The notes under the pieces are model-generated. The model saw nothing but the letters and a program-made list of their open reading frames with translations, searched no databases and was not told the origin of the DNA. The position numbers and the translations under genes were made by a program. Shown one piece after another: positions 26,740-34,619 of a stretch of DNA of 64,000 nucleotides. Source of the stretch: Mycolicibacterium thermoresistibile (GTDB lineage Bacteria; Actinomycetota; Actinomycetes; Mycobacteriales; Mycobacteriaceae). How positions within the stretch are numbered: position 1 is the first letter of the stretch; every line of letters starts with the position of its first letter. The stretch is from positions 2,666,001 through 2,730,000 of the forward strand of contig NZ_LT906483.1 in assembly GCF_900187065.1 (NCBI RefSeq). The letters run 5' to 3'.

Positions 26740-27069
26740 ATGGACACCGACACCGACATCACTGTTCCTGACCGCCTCAACCCCGCCGCGCTGATCGTGG
26801 CGGCCGGTTCCCCACGGGCCGGGACACTTCGGGACGTTCTGCGGGTCTACGCCGACCAGCTGACCGCCATCGGGTGCTTCGCCGACCTGACCGCTTGCGA
26901 CACCAGCACGGTGGCCGCGTTCATCGCTTGGGATGTCGTCCATGGTGAGGAGTCCCCCGCGCTACGGCAGCGATCCGCCGCAGTCGCCGAGGGCGCGTGG
27001 GCCGGGTGGGATAACCCCGTGGGCGTCGCCCGAGTTTTCCGTGCCGCGGCGACCGTCCTGGACGCCTGA
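26740..27069 (+). CDS. Hypothetical protein divergent from the HTH regulator
   Basis: A 109-residue acidic protein (MDTDTDITVPDRLNPAALIV; TLRDVLRVYADQLTAIGCF), probably helical. No family recognised. It is controlled from the same intergenic region as the HTH gene and is the only plus-strand gene in the right-end module. Its stop is one base from the convergent stop of the lipoprotein gene. A role as antirepressor or partner of the regulator would fit the position but is unsupported by sequence. Confidence 0.5.
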   Translation: MDTDTDITVPDRLNPAALIVAAGSPRAGTLRDVLRVYADQLTAIGCFADLTACDTSTVAAFIAWDVVHGEESPALRQRSAAVAEGAWAGWDNPVGVARVFRAAATVLDA

Positions 27070-27070
27070 C

Positions 27071-27754
27071 TCAGAAGGCGGACGGCTGAGCCGTCATCTC
27101 GCAGCGATCAGGAATTCCGGTCACGACGAGACGTGCCGATACCTTGACTTTGCCGTTGGCGGGCACGACATCCGGGAATTCTGAGCCGCCCCCAATGATC
27201 TGCCCATGCGGGTCGAAGCAAATGACACCCACTCGGGCAGCGGGGATCTGCTGATCCGACGGATTGGTCAGCTCGGCGTCCGCTGTGGGGGAGCCAAAGG
27301 TGTCTTGACCGATGGTTACCGGGCCAACCTCCAGCACCACGTCGCTGAACTCGACCGGTTTCGTCTGCGGGTGATCGCTGACCTCAAGAGTCGGTTCTAC
27401 CCGTGTCACCGGCTGGCCGTTGGGCACGGAGACCTGGGTGCCCACCGTGATGCGGGCTCCGGGATTAACGGCCTGCTCAACCTGGGACTCCGTCGCGAGC
27501 AACGCGCCGTCGGCTCCAAACAGGTTGAACGAGACGGTGGCGAACTGGCCCACCGGCACGTCCCGCACGGTCGAGGTCACCCACAGATAATCACCCGATC
27601 CACCGAACCCGGACTGTTCGATCACCGCTGTCGCCGCCGGCGCGTCCGACAACGTGCCGCCCTCGGCGGACTGCTCCGCGCTGGGCGACCCCTGGCAAGC
27701 CATCGCGAGCGGTACGACCGTGCCGACAAGCGTGATTGTGCGAAATAGCTTCAT
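27071..27754 (-). CDS. Element-encoded lipoprotein
   Basis: A 227-residue lipoprotein. The signal peptide MKLFRTITLVGTVVPLAMAC ends in a lipobox (LAMAC) with Cys at residue 20. The mature part contains two beta-rich FxLYD-like halves (LWVTSTVRDVPVGQFATVSFNLFGADGALLATE; AELTNPSDQQIPAARVGVICFDPHGQIIGGG). ATG at 27754 is chosen over a start at 27781 because GGAGGG lies five bases upstream. It is the last gene before attR and on the strand opposite the structural genes, as is usual for prophage genes expressed in the lysogen. Superinfection exclusion or another lysogen trait is possible; not shown. Confidence 0.75.
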   Translation of the reverse strand: MKLFRTITLVGTVVPLAMACQGSPSAEQSAEGGTLSDAPAATAVIEQSGFGGSGDYLWVTSTVRDVPVGQFATVSFNLFGADGALLATESQVEQAVNPGARITVGTQVSVPNGQPVTRVEPTLEVSDHPQTKPVEFSDVVLEVGPVTIGQDTFGSPTADAELTNPSDQQIPAARVGVICFDPHGQIIGGGSEFPDVVPANGKVKVSARLVVTGIPDRCEMTAQPSAF

Positions 27755-27924
27755 CAGATCCCTCCGCAAGGGCAGGTTCACGCGCCTGCCGCCGGTTGCA
27801 GAGCGTAGCTAAGCAATTCTGCGGGTTGGGCACGACCGCACGATTGCTGCGCCGTCACCAACGGCAGGCCCCGTGCTGGTACCCATATCCGCTGCTCAGG
27901 ACGGTGCGGGCACGTCACGCCAGA

Positions 27925-27980
27925 AGTGTGGTTTAGCCAGTAGGTGACACCACCTGCTGAAGACCTTCTGGACCGGCGGA
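27925..27980. other. attR junction of the phiRv1-like element
   Basis: Left of the CA core (27948-27949) lies GTTTAGCCAGTAGGTGA, the other arm of the reconstructed attP. It matches the inverted left-element arm GTTCAGCCTGTCGACAA at 11 of 17 positions. Right of the core the HNH-gene frame resumes as HHLLKTFWTG. A second CA at 27951 also keeps the frame but breaks the attP symmetry and removes the family HH pair. Confidence 0.8.
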
Positions 27981-28301
27981 CGCGGATGGAGCGATGTGCA
28001 GCTTCCGGACGGCACGGTGGTGTGGCGGGCGCCGAGCGGCCGGACGTACACCACCACTCCGGCCGGCGCGGAGTTCTTCGCACAGCTCGGCCGGCCGACC
28101 GGCGAGGTCGAGGTCTCGCAGACCAAGCCGCCGGACGGCGCCGACCGCGGCGCGAAGATGCCGCTGCGCAACCGCACCCGCGCCGAGGACGAGGCCTACC
28201 GCATCGCGCTGGAGCGGCAACACAACGCGGCGCGCATCGCCCGCCGGGATCTACTCCTCGCCGAACGGCTCGCCCGGAACGACAAACCGCCGCCGTTCTG
28301 A
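27948..28301 (+). pseudogene. DUF222/HNH endonuclease (13E12 family), 3' part
   Basis: The remaining 117 codons of the gene whose 5' part is at 14744-15825. They encode the end of the HNH motif (HHLLKTFWTG), then the family C-terminus (LPDGTVVWRAPSGRTYTT) and a basic tail. A short internal start (27996) could give a 101-residue fragment, but no ribosome site is apparent. In frame with codon 361 of the 5' part across the 2-bp core, so precise excision would restore a 477-residue protein. Confidence 0.88.
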
Positions 28302-28478
28302 CTCCCGGCGCCCGTCGCGGAATCCCCGCTCGAAGTCGGCGCCGGTCTGGTTCGGTCCGCGCACGACGCGAAGCGGGTCGTCCCGGCAGCGCCGGGAGGC
28401 GGTATCTGGCGTCTCCACATCCGGTCAGACGCCGCGTTATGCCCAGCGGTTCCCGCTGGGGCCGTCATAATGTGCGGC

Positions 28479-28850
28479 ATGGCGGACAGAAGCGGTCGAC
28501 CTGCGCGGACCGGACCGGAGCGGATCAGGAAACTCGCGCAGGCGGCGCTCAACGCCGACGTCACGGTCGAACAGGTCGACACCATCCTCGAGGGGCTCAG
28601 CGAAACCCTCGAAGACCTGGACAAGTCGACGGCCAACCTCGACACCACGTTGGAACGGTTCAACAACACCATCAGCCGCATCGACGAGCTGGCCCCGCGG
28701 CTGATCGCGGTGGTGGACCGGATGGAGGGGATCGTCACCCGGGTGGAACGGCTGGTCGAGCTCGGCGAGTCGGTGTTGTCCCCGGTGGCGATGACCGAAT
28801 CGGCGGTGCGCGGCGTGGTGAACGCATTGCGCGGCAAACCCGGGCGCTAG
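28479..28850 (+). CDS. Conserved helical protein, Rv1444c-like
   Basis: A ~123-residue coiled-coil-like protein (LNADVTVEQVDTILEGLSETL; LDTTLERFNNTISRIDELAPRLIAVVDRMEGIVTRVERL) ending in TESAVRGVVNALRG. It matches my recollection of M. tuberculosis Rv1444c, which follows pgl; here the 13E12 gene and prophage separate them. The heptad-like repeat of Leu/Ile/Val suggests oligomerisation. Starts at 28470 or 28479 are both possible and neither has a clear ribosome site. Function unknown. Confidence 0.8.
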   Translation: MADRSGRPARTGPERIRKLAQAALNADVTVEQVDTILEGLSETLEDLDKSTANLDTTLERFNNTISRIDELAPRLIAVVDRMEGIVTRVERLVELGESVLSPVAMTESAVRGVVNALRGKPGR

Positions 28851-28870
28851 CCGAGTCCGGGCTCCGGTGC

Positions 28871-31678
28871 TCAGCCGCTGTTGCGCAGCGCGGTGGCCAG
28901 CCCGCTCATGGTCAACAGGATGCCGCGTTTGACCCGTTCGTCGTCCTCCCCGGAGCGGTACCGGCGCAGCAGCTCGACCTGCAGGTGGTTGAGCGGTTCC
29001 AGGTACGGGAACCGGTTGAACACCGAGCGGGCCAGCGCGGGGTTGTCCGCCAGCAGTTCGTCGTCGGTGATCAGCCGGTGCATCCGGAGGGTGCGGGCGT
29101 GTTCGGCGACGATCTTGTCGAACACCCGGCGGCGCAGTGCCTCGTCCTCGACCAGTTCGGCGTAGCGGGCGGCCAGCCCCATGTCCGACTTCGCCAGCAC
29201 CTGGGCCATGTTCGACAGCACACTGGCGAAGAACGGCCACCGCCGGTACAGATCCTGCAACAGCCGCAGCCGCTCCTCGGCGGGTTCCGGGCCGGCGTCG
29301 ATGAACTCCTCGAACGCGGTGCCGGTGCCGTACCAGCCGGGCAGCATCACCCGCGACTGGCTCCAGGCCAGCACCCACGGGATCGCCCGCAGATCCGCGA
29401 TCGAGGTGGTCGGCTTGCGGGACACCGGGCGACTGCCGATGTTGAGTTCGCCGATCTCGCTGACCGGTGTGGACGCCTTGAAATAGTCCACGAAACCCGG
29501 TGTCTCATGGACCAGTTCGGAGTAGGCGCGGCGGGCCCGGGCGGCCAGCTCGTCCAGCGCCCGGTAGGCGGGTTCGGCGGCGTCCCCCAGCCCCTCCACG
29601 TCGAGCAGGGTGGCTTCGAGGGTGGCCGCCACCAGGGTCTCCAGGTTGCGGTAGGCCAGGCGCGGTTCGGCGTACTTCGCGGCGATGACCTCGCCCTGCT
29701 CGGTGAGCCGCAGCGATCCGCTCACCGCGCCGGGTGGCTGCGCCAGGATCGCCTGGTAACTGGGCCCGCCGCCGCGGCCGACGGTGCCGCCCCGGCCGTG
29801 GAACAGCCGCAACCGGATCCCGGTCCGGCGGGCGGTCTCCACCAGGTCGAGTTCGGCGCGGTACAGCGCCCAGTTCGCCGCCAGATATCCGCCGTCCTTG
29901 TTGGAGTCGGAATACCCGAGCATCACCTCCTGGGTGTTCCCCCGCGCCGCCACCAGCGTCCGGTACAGCGGAACATCCAGCGCCGCTTCCAGAATCGAAG
30001 CGCCGCGCTCCAGGTCGTCGATCGTCTCGAACAGCGGCACGATCCCGATCGGGCAGTACGGGCGCTCCCCGGCCGCGTCGAGCAGCCCCACCTCCTTGAG
30101 CAGCAACGCCGGTTCGAGCATGTCCGACACCGACTGACACATCGAGATGATGTAGTTCGGGATCGCCGGCGGACCGTACACCCGCACCGCCCGCGCCGCC
30201 GCGGCGAAGATGTCGAGTTCCTTCCGGGTGAGCTCGGACAGCCCGGACCGGTCGTCGGGCCGGGTCAACGGACGGCGGATGCTCAGTTCGTCGACCAGCA
30301 GCTTGATCCGCTCGGACTCGGTCAGCGCACGGTAGTCCGGGTGCACCCCGGCCCAGGCCAGCAGTTCGGCGACGACCTCCTCGTGCACGTCGGAGTTCTG
30401 CCGCAGGTCCAGCCCGCACAGATGAAACCCGAAGGTGCGCACCGCTTCGCGCAGCCGGGCCAGCCGATCGTCGGCGATCACCGCGCTGCCGTTGCGACGC
30501 AGCGAGTCGTCGACGACGTCGAGGTCGGCCAGCATCTCCGCCGGGCTGTGATAGCGGGGCAAGCCCAGGTCGAGGGTGTGTTCCGGCCGGCGGTCGAGGA
30601 TCTCGGCCGCGGTGGCGGTCAGCCGGCCGTGGATGACCCGCAGCGCGCGGCGGTACGGTTCGTCGCGGCGGGCCGGTTCATCGCACCGGTCGGCGAGTTC
30701 GGTCAGCTCGGGGGTGACGCGGGCGAGCCGGGCCGACAGCGACAGTTCCTGCTCCAGGGCGGTGAGCTCGTCGAAGTAGTGCCGCAGCGCGGTGTAGGCG
30801 GCGTTGGAGGCGGCCGACCAGACGATCTCACCGGTGACGTTGGGGTTGCCGTCGCGGTCACCGCCGATCCACGAGCCCGGCCGCACGATCGGCTCGTCGA
30901 GCACCCGGGTCTGCGGCCAGCGAGCCTGCAACGCGGACCGCACCTCGGCGTTCAATTGCGGGATGACCTGGAAGAACGCGGCCTCGTAGTAGCGCAGTCC
31001 GGTGTCGATCTCATCGGATATGGTCAGGCGCGACAGCCGGATCAGCGCGGTCTGCCACAACGTGTGGATGTGCCGGCGCAGTTCCCGCTCGATCTCGCGG
31101 CCGTCCTCGGTGTGGGTGTGACCGTGCAGCCGCAGCCGCATCAGCTCGGTCACCCGGTGCTGGGCCTCGAACACGGTGCGCCGCCGGGTCTCGGTGGGGT
31201 GTGCGGTGATCACCGGTGACACCACCGCCCCGGTCAGCGCCGCGGCCACCCGGTCGGCGGGCAGGCCGGCGGCGTCGAGTTTGCGATAGGTGGCGGCCAG
31301 CGTGCCGTCCGGCGGCGGTTCCCCGGCCGCGACGTGGACGGCCCGGCGTCGTTCCCGGTGGATGTCCTCGGCGACGTTGGCCAGCAAGGCGAAGTAGGTG
31401 AACGCGCGGATCACCGGGATCGCCTGCTCGGGGGCGATACCGCGGAACTTGGCCGCCAGTTCGGCGCGGTCGATCTCGGAGCGGCGCACCCGGAACGACT
31501 CCACCCGCGCCCATTCGACGAGGTCGAACACCTCTTCGCCGTGGTGTTCGCGGATGGTGTCGCCGAGGATAGCTCCGAGCAGCCGGATGTCCTCCCGCAT
31601 CGGCTCGGTCGCCTCCCGGCCGACGTGCGTTCGGGTCACCGACCCGATCGGTTCCAGGGAGTCAATGGATTCAGCCAT
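28871..31678 (-). CDS. ppc: Phosphoenolpyruvate carboxylase
   Basis: Anaplerotic enzyme adding bicarbonate to PEP to give oxaloacetate. The 935-residue product has the bacterial length and motifs: [14 protein letters not shown] (catalytic His, ~residue 150), [49 protein letters not shown] and the C-terminal LRNSG. ATG at 31678 ([12 protein letters not shown]) is preferred over an upstream start, with GGGGGAT just before it. Same position relative to tpiA/secG as in M. tuberculosis (Rv1350s-1440s numbering differs; synteny only). Monocistronic; convergent with the Rv1444c-like gene. Confidence 0.96.
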   Translation of the reverse strand: MAESIDSLEPIGSVTRTHVGREATEPMREDIRLLGAILGDTIREHHGEEVFDLVEWARVESFRVRRSEIDRAELAAKFRGIAPEQAIPVIRAFTYFALLANVAEDIHRERRRAVHVAAGEPPPDGTLAATYRKLDAAGLPADRVAAALTGAVVSPVITAHPTETRRRTVFEAQHRVTELMRLRLHGHTHTEDGREIERELRRHIHTLWQTALIRLSRLTISDEIDTGLRYYEAAFFQVIPQLNAEVRSALQARWPQTRVLDEPIVRPGSWIGGDRDGNPNVTGEIVWSAASNAAYTALRHYFDELTALEQELSLSARLARVTPELTELADRCDEPARRDEPYRRALRVIHGRLTATAAEILDRRPEHTLDLGLPRYHSPAEMLADLDVVDDSLRRNGSAVIADDRLARLREAVRTFGFHLCGLDLRQNSDVHEEVVAELLAWAGVHPDYRALTESERIKLLVDELSIRRPLTRPDDRSGLSELTRKELDIFAAAARAVRVYGPPAIPNYIISMCQSVSDMLEPALLLKEVGLLDAAGERPYCPIGIVPLFETIDDLERGASILEAALDVPLYRTLVAARGNTQEVMLGYSDSNKDGGYLAANWALYRAELDLVETARRTGIRLRLFHGRGGTVGRGGGPSYQAILAQPPGAVSGSLRLTEQGEVIAAKYAEPRLAYRNLETLVAATLEATLLDVEGLGDAAEPAYRALDELAARARRAYSELVHETPGFVDYFKASTPVSEIGELNIGSRPVSRKPTTSIADLRAIPWVLAWSQSRVMLPGWYGTGTAFEEFIDAGPEPAEERLRLLQDLYRRWPFFASVLSNMAQVLAKSDMGLAARYAELVEDEALRRRVFDKIVAEHARTLRMHRLITDDELLADNPALARSVFNRFPYLEPLNHLQVELLRRYRSGEDDERVKRGILLTMSGLATALRNSG

Positions 31679-31769
31679 ATCCCCCAGTATGTCCGCCGCC
31701 AGAATTCGAAAGCAGATGCCGTCGCGTGCCACTAGCGTCGGTTCGACGGAAAATCACATAAGGAGGATG

Positions 31770-32540
31770 ATGACGCTGGTTATGGCGCGCGGTTCTGCCG
31801 CCGTGTTCCTAGGCACGGTTCTCACGCTGTTCATGACCTCGTGTGGGAGTACTTCCGACACCGCAGACGGTCCCGAATCCGCCGGCCACGACAAGCACTA
31901 TTGCGCCCACAACGCCGACCCGAACTGTCCGACGGGCAGCTATGTGGGACCGCACGCCGCGCTGGATCGCGGCGTGGGCCATTGGGACGCCAATGGCCAA
32001 CCGGTCAACGGCGGACCGGTCGGCGCCGACGGCTCCACAGGTAACAACCTGACCCTGGAGTACTGTGCCCGACACGAGGATCCGGCCTGCCCGGCCGGCA
32101 GCTTCGTGGCGGCCGACGCGATCCCGAACCCGGACGGTAGCGCCAGCTACGTCACGTGCGAGGGCACCATCTGCACGAACCCGAACCACGGTGCCGGCGG
32201 CGCGCCCGGGGCGTGGGACGCCAATGGACAGCCGGTCAACGGCGGACCGACCGGCGCCGACGGTTCCACCGGAAACAACCTCACCCAGGAGTACTGCGCG
32301 CAGACGGAGGACCCGGCCTGTCCGGCCGGCAGTTACGTCCATCCCTACGCCATCCCCAATCCGGACGGCAGCAACAGCTACGTGCCGTGTGAGGGCACCA
32401 TCTGCACGAACCCGAATCACGGCGGCGGTGACGACCCTGCCGGCGCGGATTCGGCGCCGGAGGACACCGCAGAAGACACCGCAGAAGACACGGCACCCGA
32501 CGGGACTGAACCCGACGAAGCACCCGAGGATGCTGGGTGA
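31770..32540 (+). CDS. Repeat-containing secreted lipoprotein
   Basis: A 256-residue protein with a signal sequence ending in the lipobox LFMTSC and a Gly/Asn/Pro-rich mature part made of three similar units. Each has a YCA..(E/A)DP.CP(A/T)GS cysteine pair; the later two add NPDGS.SYV.CEGTICTNPNHG, and units are joined by DANGQPVNGGP.GADGSTGNNL. The C-terminus is a DNA-level tandem repeat giving EDTAEDTAEDTAP. Starts at 31767, 31770 and 31782 share the AGGAGG at 31761-31766; 31782 would give the tidiest signal peptide. Extracellular disulfide-bonded repeats are likely; function unknown. Its 3' end overlaps the convergent AraC-type gene by 124 bp. Confidence 0.75.
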   Translation: MTLVMARGSAAVFLGTVLTLFMTSCGSTSDTADGPESAGHDKHYCAHNADPNCPTGSYVGPHAALDRGVGHWDANGQPVNGGPVGADGSTGNNLTLEYCARHEDPACPAGSFVAADAIPNPDGSASYVTCEGTICTNPNHGAGGAPGAWDANGQPVNGGPTGADGSTGNNLTQEYCAQTEDPACPAGSYVHPYAIPNPDGSNSYVPCEGTICTNPNHGGGDDPAGADSAPEDTAEDTAEDTAPDGTEPDEAPEDAG

Positions 32541-32905
32541 GGCCCCGCTGAGGAGCCATTGCGGTACGCGCTGGGCGCCATGCCCACCCGGTTCTTGAAT
32601 GTGGTGGCAAAGTGGCTCGGCGTCGAAAAGCCCACCGCAGTAGCGACATCGGTGATCGCCCGCGCCGTGGTGCGCAGCAGCACCTTGGCGCGGGCGATGC
32701 GTCGGTCCAGGACGAACTGATACGGGGACGTGTGGAAGGCCGCACCGAAGGCCGCGGTGAATTCTCGGACCGTCAAGCCGACGTGTTCGGCCAGCGTGGC
32801 CAGGTTGATGTCGGCGGCGAGTTCATCGTCCAGATACTGCAGCAGTCGGGCCCGGTCGGTCGCGTCCAGCTTGGCGCCGCCCGGGTCACCGGGTCGTGTA
32901 TCCAC
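32417..32905 (-). CDS. AraC-family regulator, DNA-binding domain only
   Basis: A 162-residue protein that is mostly an AraC/XylS double HTH (about residues 28-115: LATLAEHVGLTVREFTAAFGAAF; ITDVATAVGFSTPSHFATTFKNRVGMAPSAYR). There is no sensor domain. The Ser/Gly/Pro-rich tail after residue ~120 is encoded antisense to the lipoprotein gene, so the natural stop may have been lost and the tail may be a read-through product. GTG at 32905 lies inside the SDR gene (20-bp overlap), so the two are one transcriptional unit. It probably regulates its neighbours; target unknown. Confidence 0.75.
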   Translation of the reverse strand: MDTRPGDPGGAKLDATDRARLLQYLDDELAADINLATLAEHVGLTVREFTAAFGAAFHTSPYQFVLDRRIARAKVLLRTTARAITDVATAVGFSTPSHFATTFKNRVGMAPSAYRNGSSAGPHPASSGASSGSVPSGAVSSAVSSAVSSGAESAPAGSSPPP

Positions 32906-33632
32906 CGTTGGCGAAGATCGTCTGACCGGTGATCCAGTGCCCTTCGTCGGTGAGAAACGCCACCAGCGGGGCGATGTCCTCGATGCGGGTCAGCCTGTTG
33001 CCCAGACCCTGCGACTTGTGGAACGTCACCCGCTCGGGTGTCTCCTGACCGTAGAAGAACGGAGTGTCCATCGGCCCCGGCGCCACGTTGTTCACCGAGA
33101 TCTGCCGTGGTGCAAACTCTTTGGCGGCGGCACGGGTGAAGTGTTCGACCGGGCTCTTCGCGCCGGCGTAGGTGGAGTATCCGTCGGTGAATGCGGCCAG
33201 CAGAGCGGTCAGGATCGTGACCACCGAACCACCGTCGTTGAGCCGTTTACCGGCCTCCTGCAGGAAGAAGTAGGCGGCTTTGGCGTTGATGTCGAACATC
33301 GCGTCGTATTCGGCCTCCGTGGTTTCCACGATCGGCTTACGCAGCACCCGACCGACCGTGTTGACGGCGATGTCCACCCCGCCGAACGCCTCGACGGTGG
33401 CGTCGAACAGCCGGGTGACGTTCGCCGGTACCGTCAGATCGCCCTGCACCTTGATGGCGCGGGCGCCGGTGGCTTCCACGGCCGCGACGGTCTTGTCTGC
33501 ATCCGGTTCGGTCGCCGCGCTGTGATAGTGCACCGCGACGTTCACTCCACGCTCGGCCAGCGTGGTGCTGATCAGGCCACCGAGGTTCTTGGCTCCGGCC
33601 GCCACGACTGCTGTTTTCTGCGGTTTCGTCAT
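32886..33632 (-). CDS. SDR-family oxidoreductase
   Basis: Short-chain dehydrogenase/reductase of 248 residues. The nucleotide-binding glycine motif is AAGAKNLGG (residues 11-19), the catalytic YxxxK is Y155-AGA-K159, and the segments DIAVNTVG, VAPGPMDTPFF and HWITGQTIFANGGYTTR are typical of the classical group. Substrate unknown. ATG at 33632 (MTKPQKTAVV) is preferred over the upstream frame at 33659. It is divergent from a LysR gene with an 87-bp gap, the usual layout for a LysR-controlled oxidoreductase, and is followed by an overlapping AraC-type gene. Confidence 0.88.
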   Translation of the reverse strand: MTKPQKTAVVAAGAKNLGGLISTTLAERGVNVAVHYHSAATEPDADKTVAAVEATGARAIKVQGDLTVPANVTRLFDATVEAFGGVDIAVNTVGRVLRKPIVETTEAEYDAMFDINAKAAYFFLQEAGKRLNDGGSVVTILTALLAAFTDGYSTYAGAKSPVEHFTRAAAKEFAPRQISVNNVAPGPMDTPFFYGQETPERVTFHKSQGLGNRLTRIEDIAPLVAFLTDEGHWITGQTIFANGGYTTR

Positions 33633-33719
33633 AAACAGGACGGTAGGGCGAACATGCACAAATGAAAAACAGAAAAAACCGTGATATACACAAGAGAAGT
33701 TTGTGGATAGGCTGACAGC

Positions 33720-34601
33720 GTGCCTTCGCCGAAGATTGATCTACGGCGGCTCGCCCAGTTCGTCGCGGTCGCCGAACTGGGCAGTTTCACCCGGGCCGCC
33801 GCCACTTTGCACCTCAGCCAACAGGCGCTCAGCAGCGCGGTGCGGGCGCTGGAGAACGACGTGGGCGCGGACCTGTTCACCCGCGATGGGCGGCGTATCT
33901 CATTGACGACGGCGGGCCGGACGCTGCTCGCCGAAGGCAAGCCGTTACTGGCGGCGGCGCGCACCGTCGCCGAGCACGTCCGGCAGACCGAAGCGGCCGC
34001 GCAGGCACACTACGTGATCGGTCACACTCCCGCGCTCAGCGGCGCCGAGGCGTACGCATTGATCGAACCGGCCGTCACCGCGTACCCGAGCACCTCGTTC
34101 ACGCTGCGCCAACTTTATCCGGATGCGTTGACCGACGCGGTTTTTGACGGCACGGTGCAGCTGGGATTGCGCCGCGGGGTGGTCCCGACCCCGGAACTGG
34201 CGACGGCGGTGATCGGCTACCACCGGGTCCGGGTAGCGTTCGTCGACAGCCATCCGCTGGCGGCGCGGGAGTCGGTCGACATCACCGAACTCGCTCGCGA
34301 GCAGGTAGCGCTGTGGGCTCCACCCGGGACGTCCTACTACAGCGATTTCCTGATGGGCGCGTGCCGGCGCGCCGGCTTCGAACCCGACTACGTGGTCAGC
34401 CGGGTGCAGGGTGCCGCAACGGTGGCCGCCCCGTTGACCACGGGTGGCATCGCCTTCGTCACCGCCGCGGCCGGTCCGACGATGAACGGTCGAGTACAGG
34501 TCGTCGACCTCACTCCACCGCTACTGGTTCCGGTACAGGCGCTCTGGCAGCGTCACACGCTGTCCGCGATCCGGGATCGCATCCTCGAGGGACTTGGCTA
34601 G
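33720..34601 (+). CDS. LysR-family transcriptional regulator
   Basis: A 293-residue LysR protein: winged HTH at ~5-65 (LAQFVAVAELGSFTRAAATLHLSQQALSSAVRALENDVGADLF) and a periplasmic-binding-like effector domain after ~90. GTG start at 33720. Divergent from the SDR gene, so the 87-bp gap, which is AT-rich (AAAAACAGAAAAAACCG region near 33665), probably holds its operator and controls SDR expression. Effector unknown. Confidence 0.9.
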   Translation: MPSPKIDLRRLAQFVAVAELGSFTRAAATLHLSQQALSSAVRALENDVGADLFTRDGRRISLTTAGRTLLAEGKPLLAAARTVAEHVRQTEAAAQAHYVIGHTPALSGAEAYALIEPAVTAYPSTSFTLRQLYPDALTDAVFDGTVQLGLRRGVVPTPELATAVIGYHRVRVAFVDSHPLAARESVDITELAREQVALWAPPGTSYYSDFLMGACRRAGFEPDYVVSRVQGAATVAAPLTTGGIAFVTAAAGPTMNGRVQVVDLTPPLLVPVQALWQRHTLSAIRDRILEGLG

Positions 34602-34619
34602 CTTCGCTTCCCGGTACGC

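Larger units (their letters stand above)
15824..27949. mobile_element. phiRv1-like integrated prophage/satellite element, ~12.1 kb
   Basis: The element is bounded by the two halves of one HNH gene. It has a large serine integrase at its left end, an excisionase-like HTH gene, a replication-like gene, an HK97-type capsid gene, several small phage-type proteins and a minus-strand regulator and lipoprotein module at the right end. The integrase type, the 13E12-family target gene and the small size match phiRv1 of M. tuberculosis, which uses REP13E12 repeats as attB. No large terminase, portal, protease, tail or lysis gene is recognisable. Two insertion sequences (18088-19397 and about 22713-23789) have entered it since; without them it would be about 9.7 kb. 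Confidence 0.88.

Noticed and set aside
27951..27952. Second CA as the crossover core at attR
   Set aside because: It also keeps the reading frame, but it gives FHLLKTF instead of the family FHHLLKTF and destroys the symmetry of the reconstructed attP.
27944..31219. Very long plus-strand open frame (over 1000 codons) antisense to ppc
   Set aside because: Arg/Gly/His-rich composition typical of the antisense frame of a GC-rich gene; ppc on the other strand is complete and conserved. Only its first part overlaps the real 3' fragment of the HNH gene.
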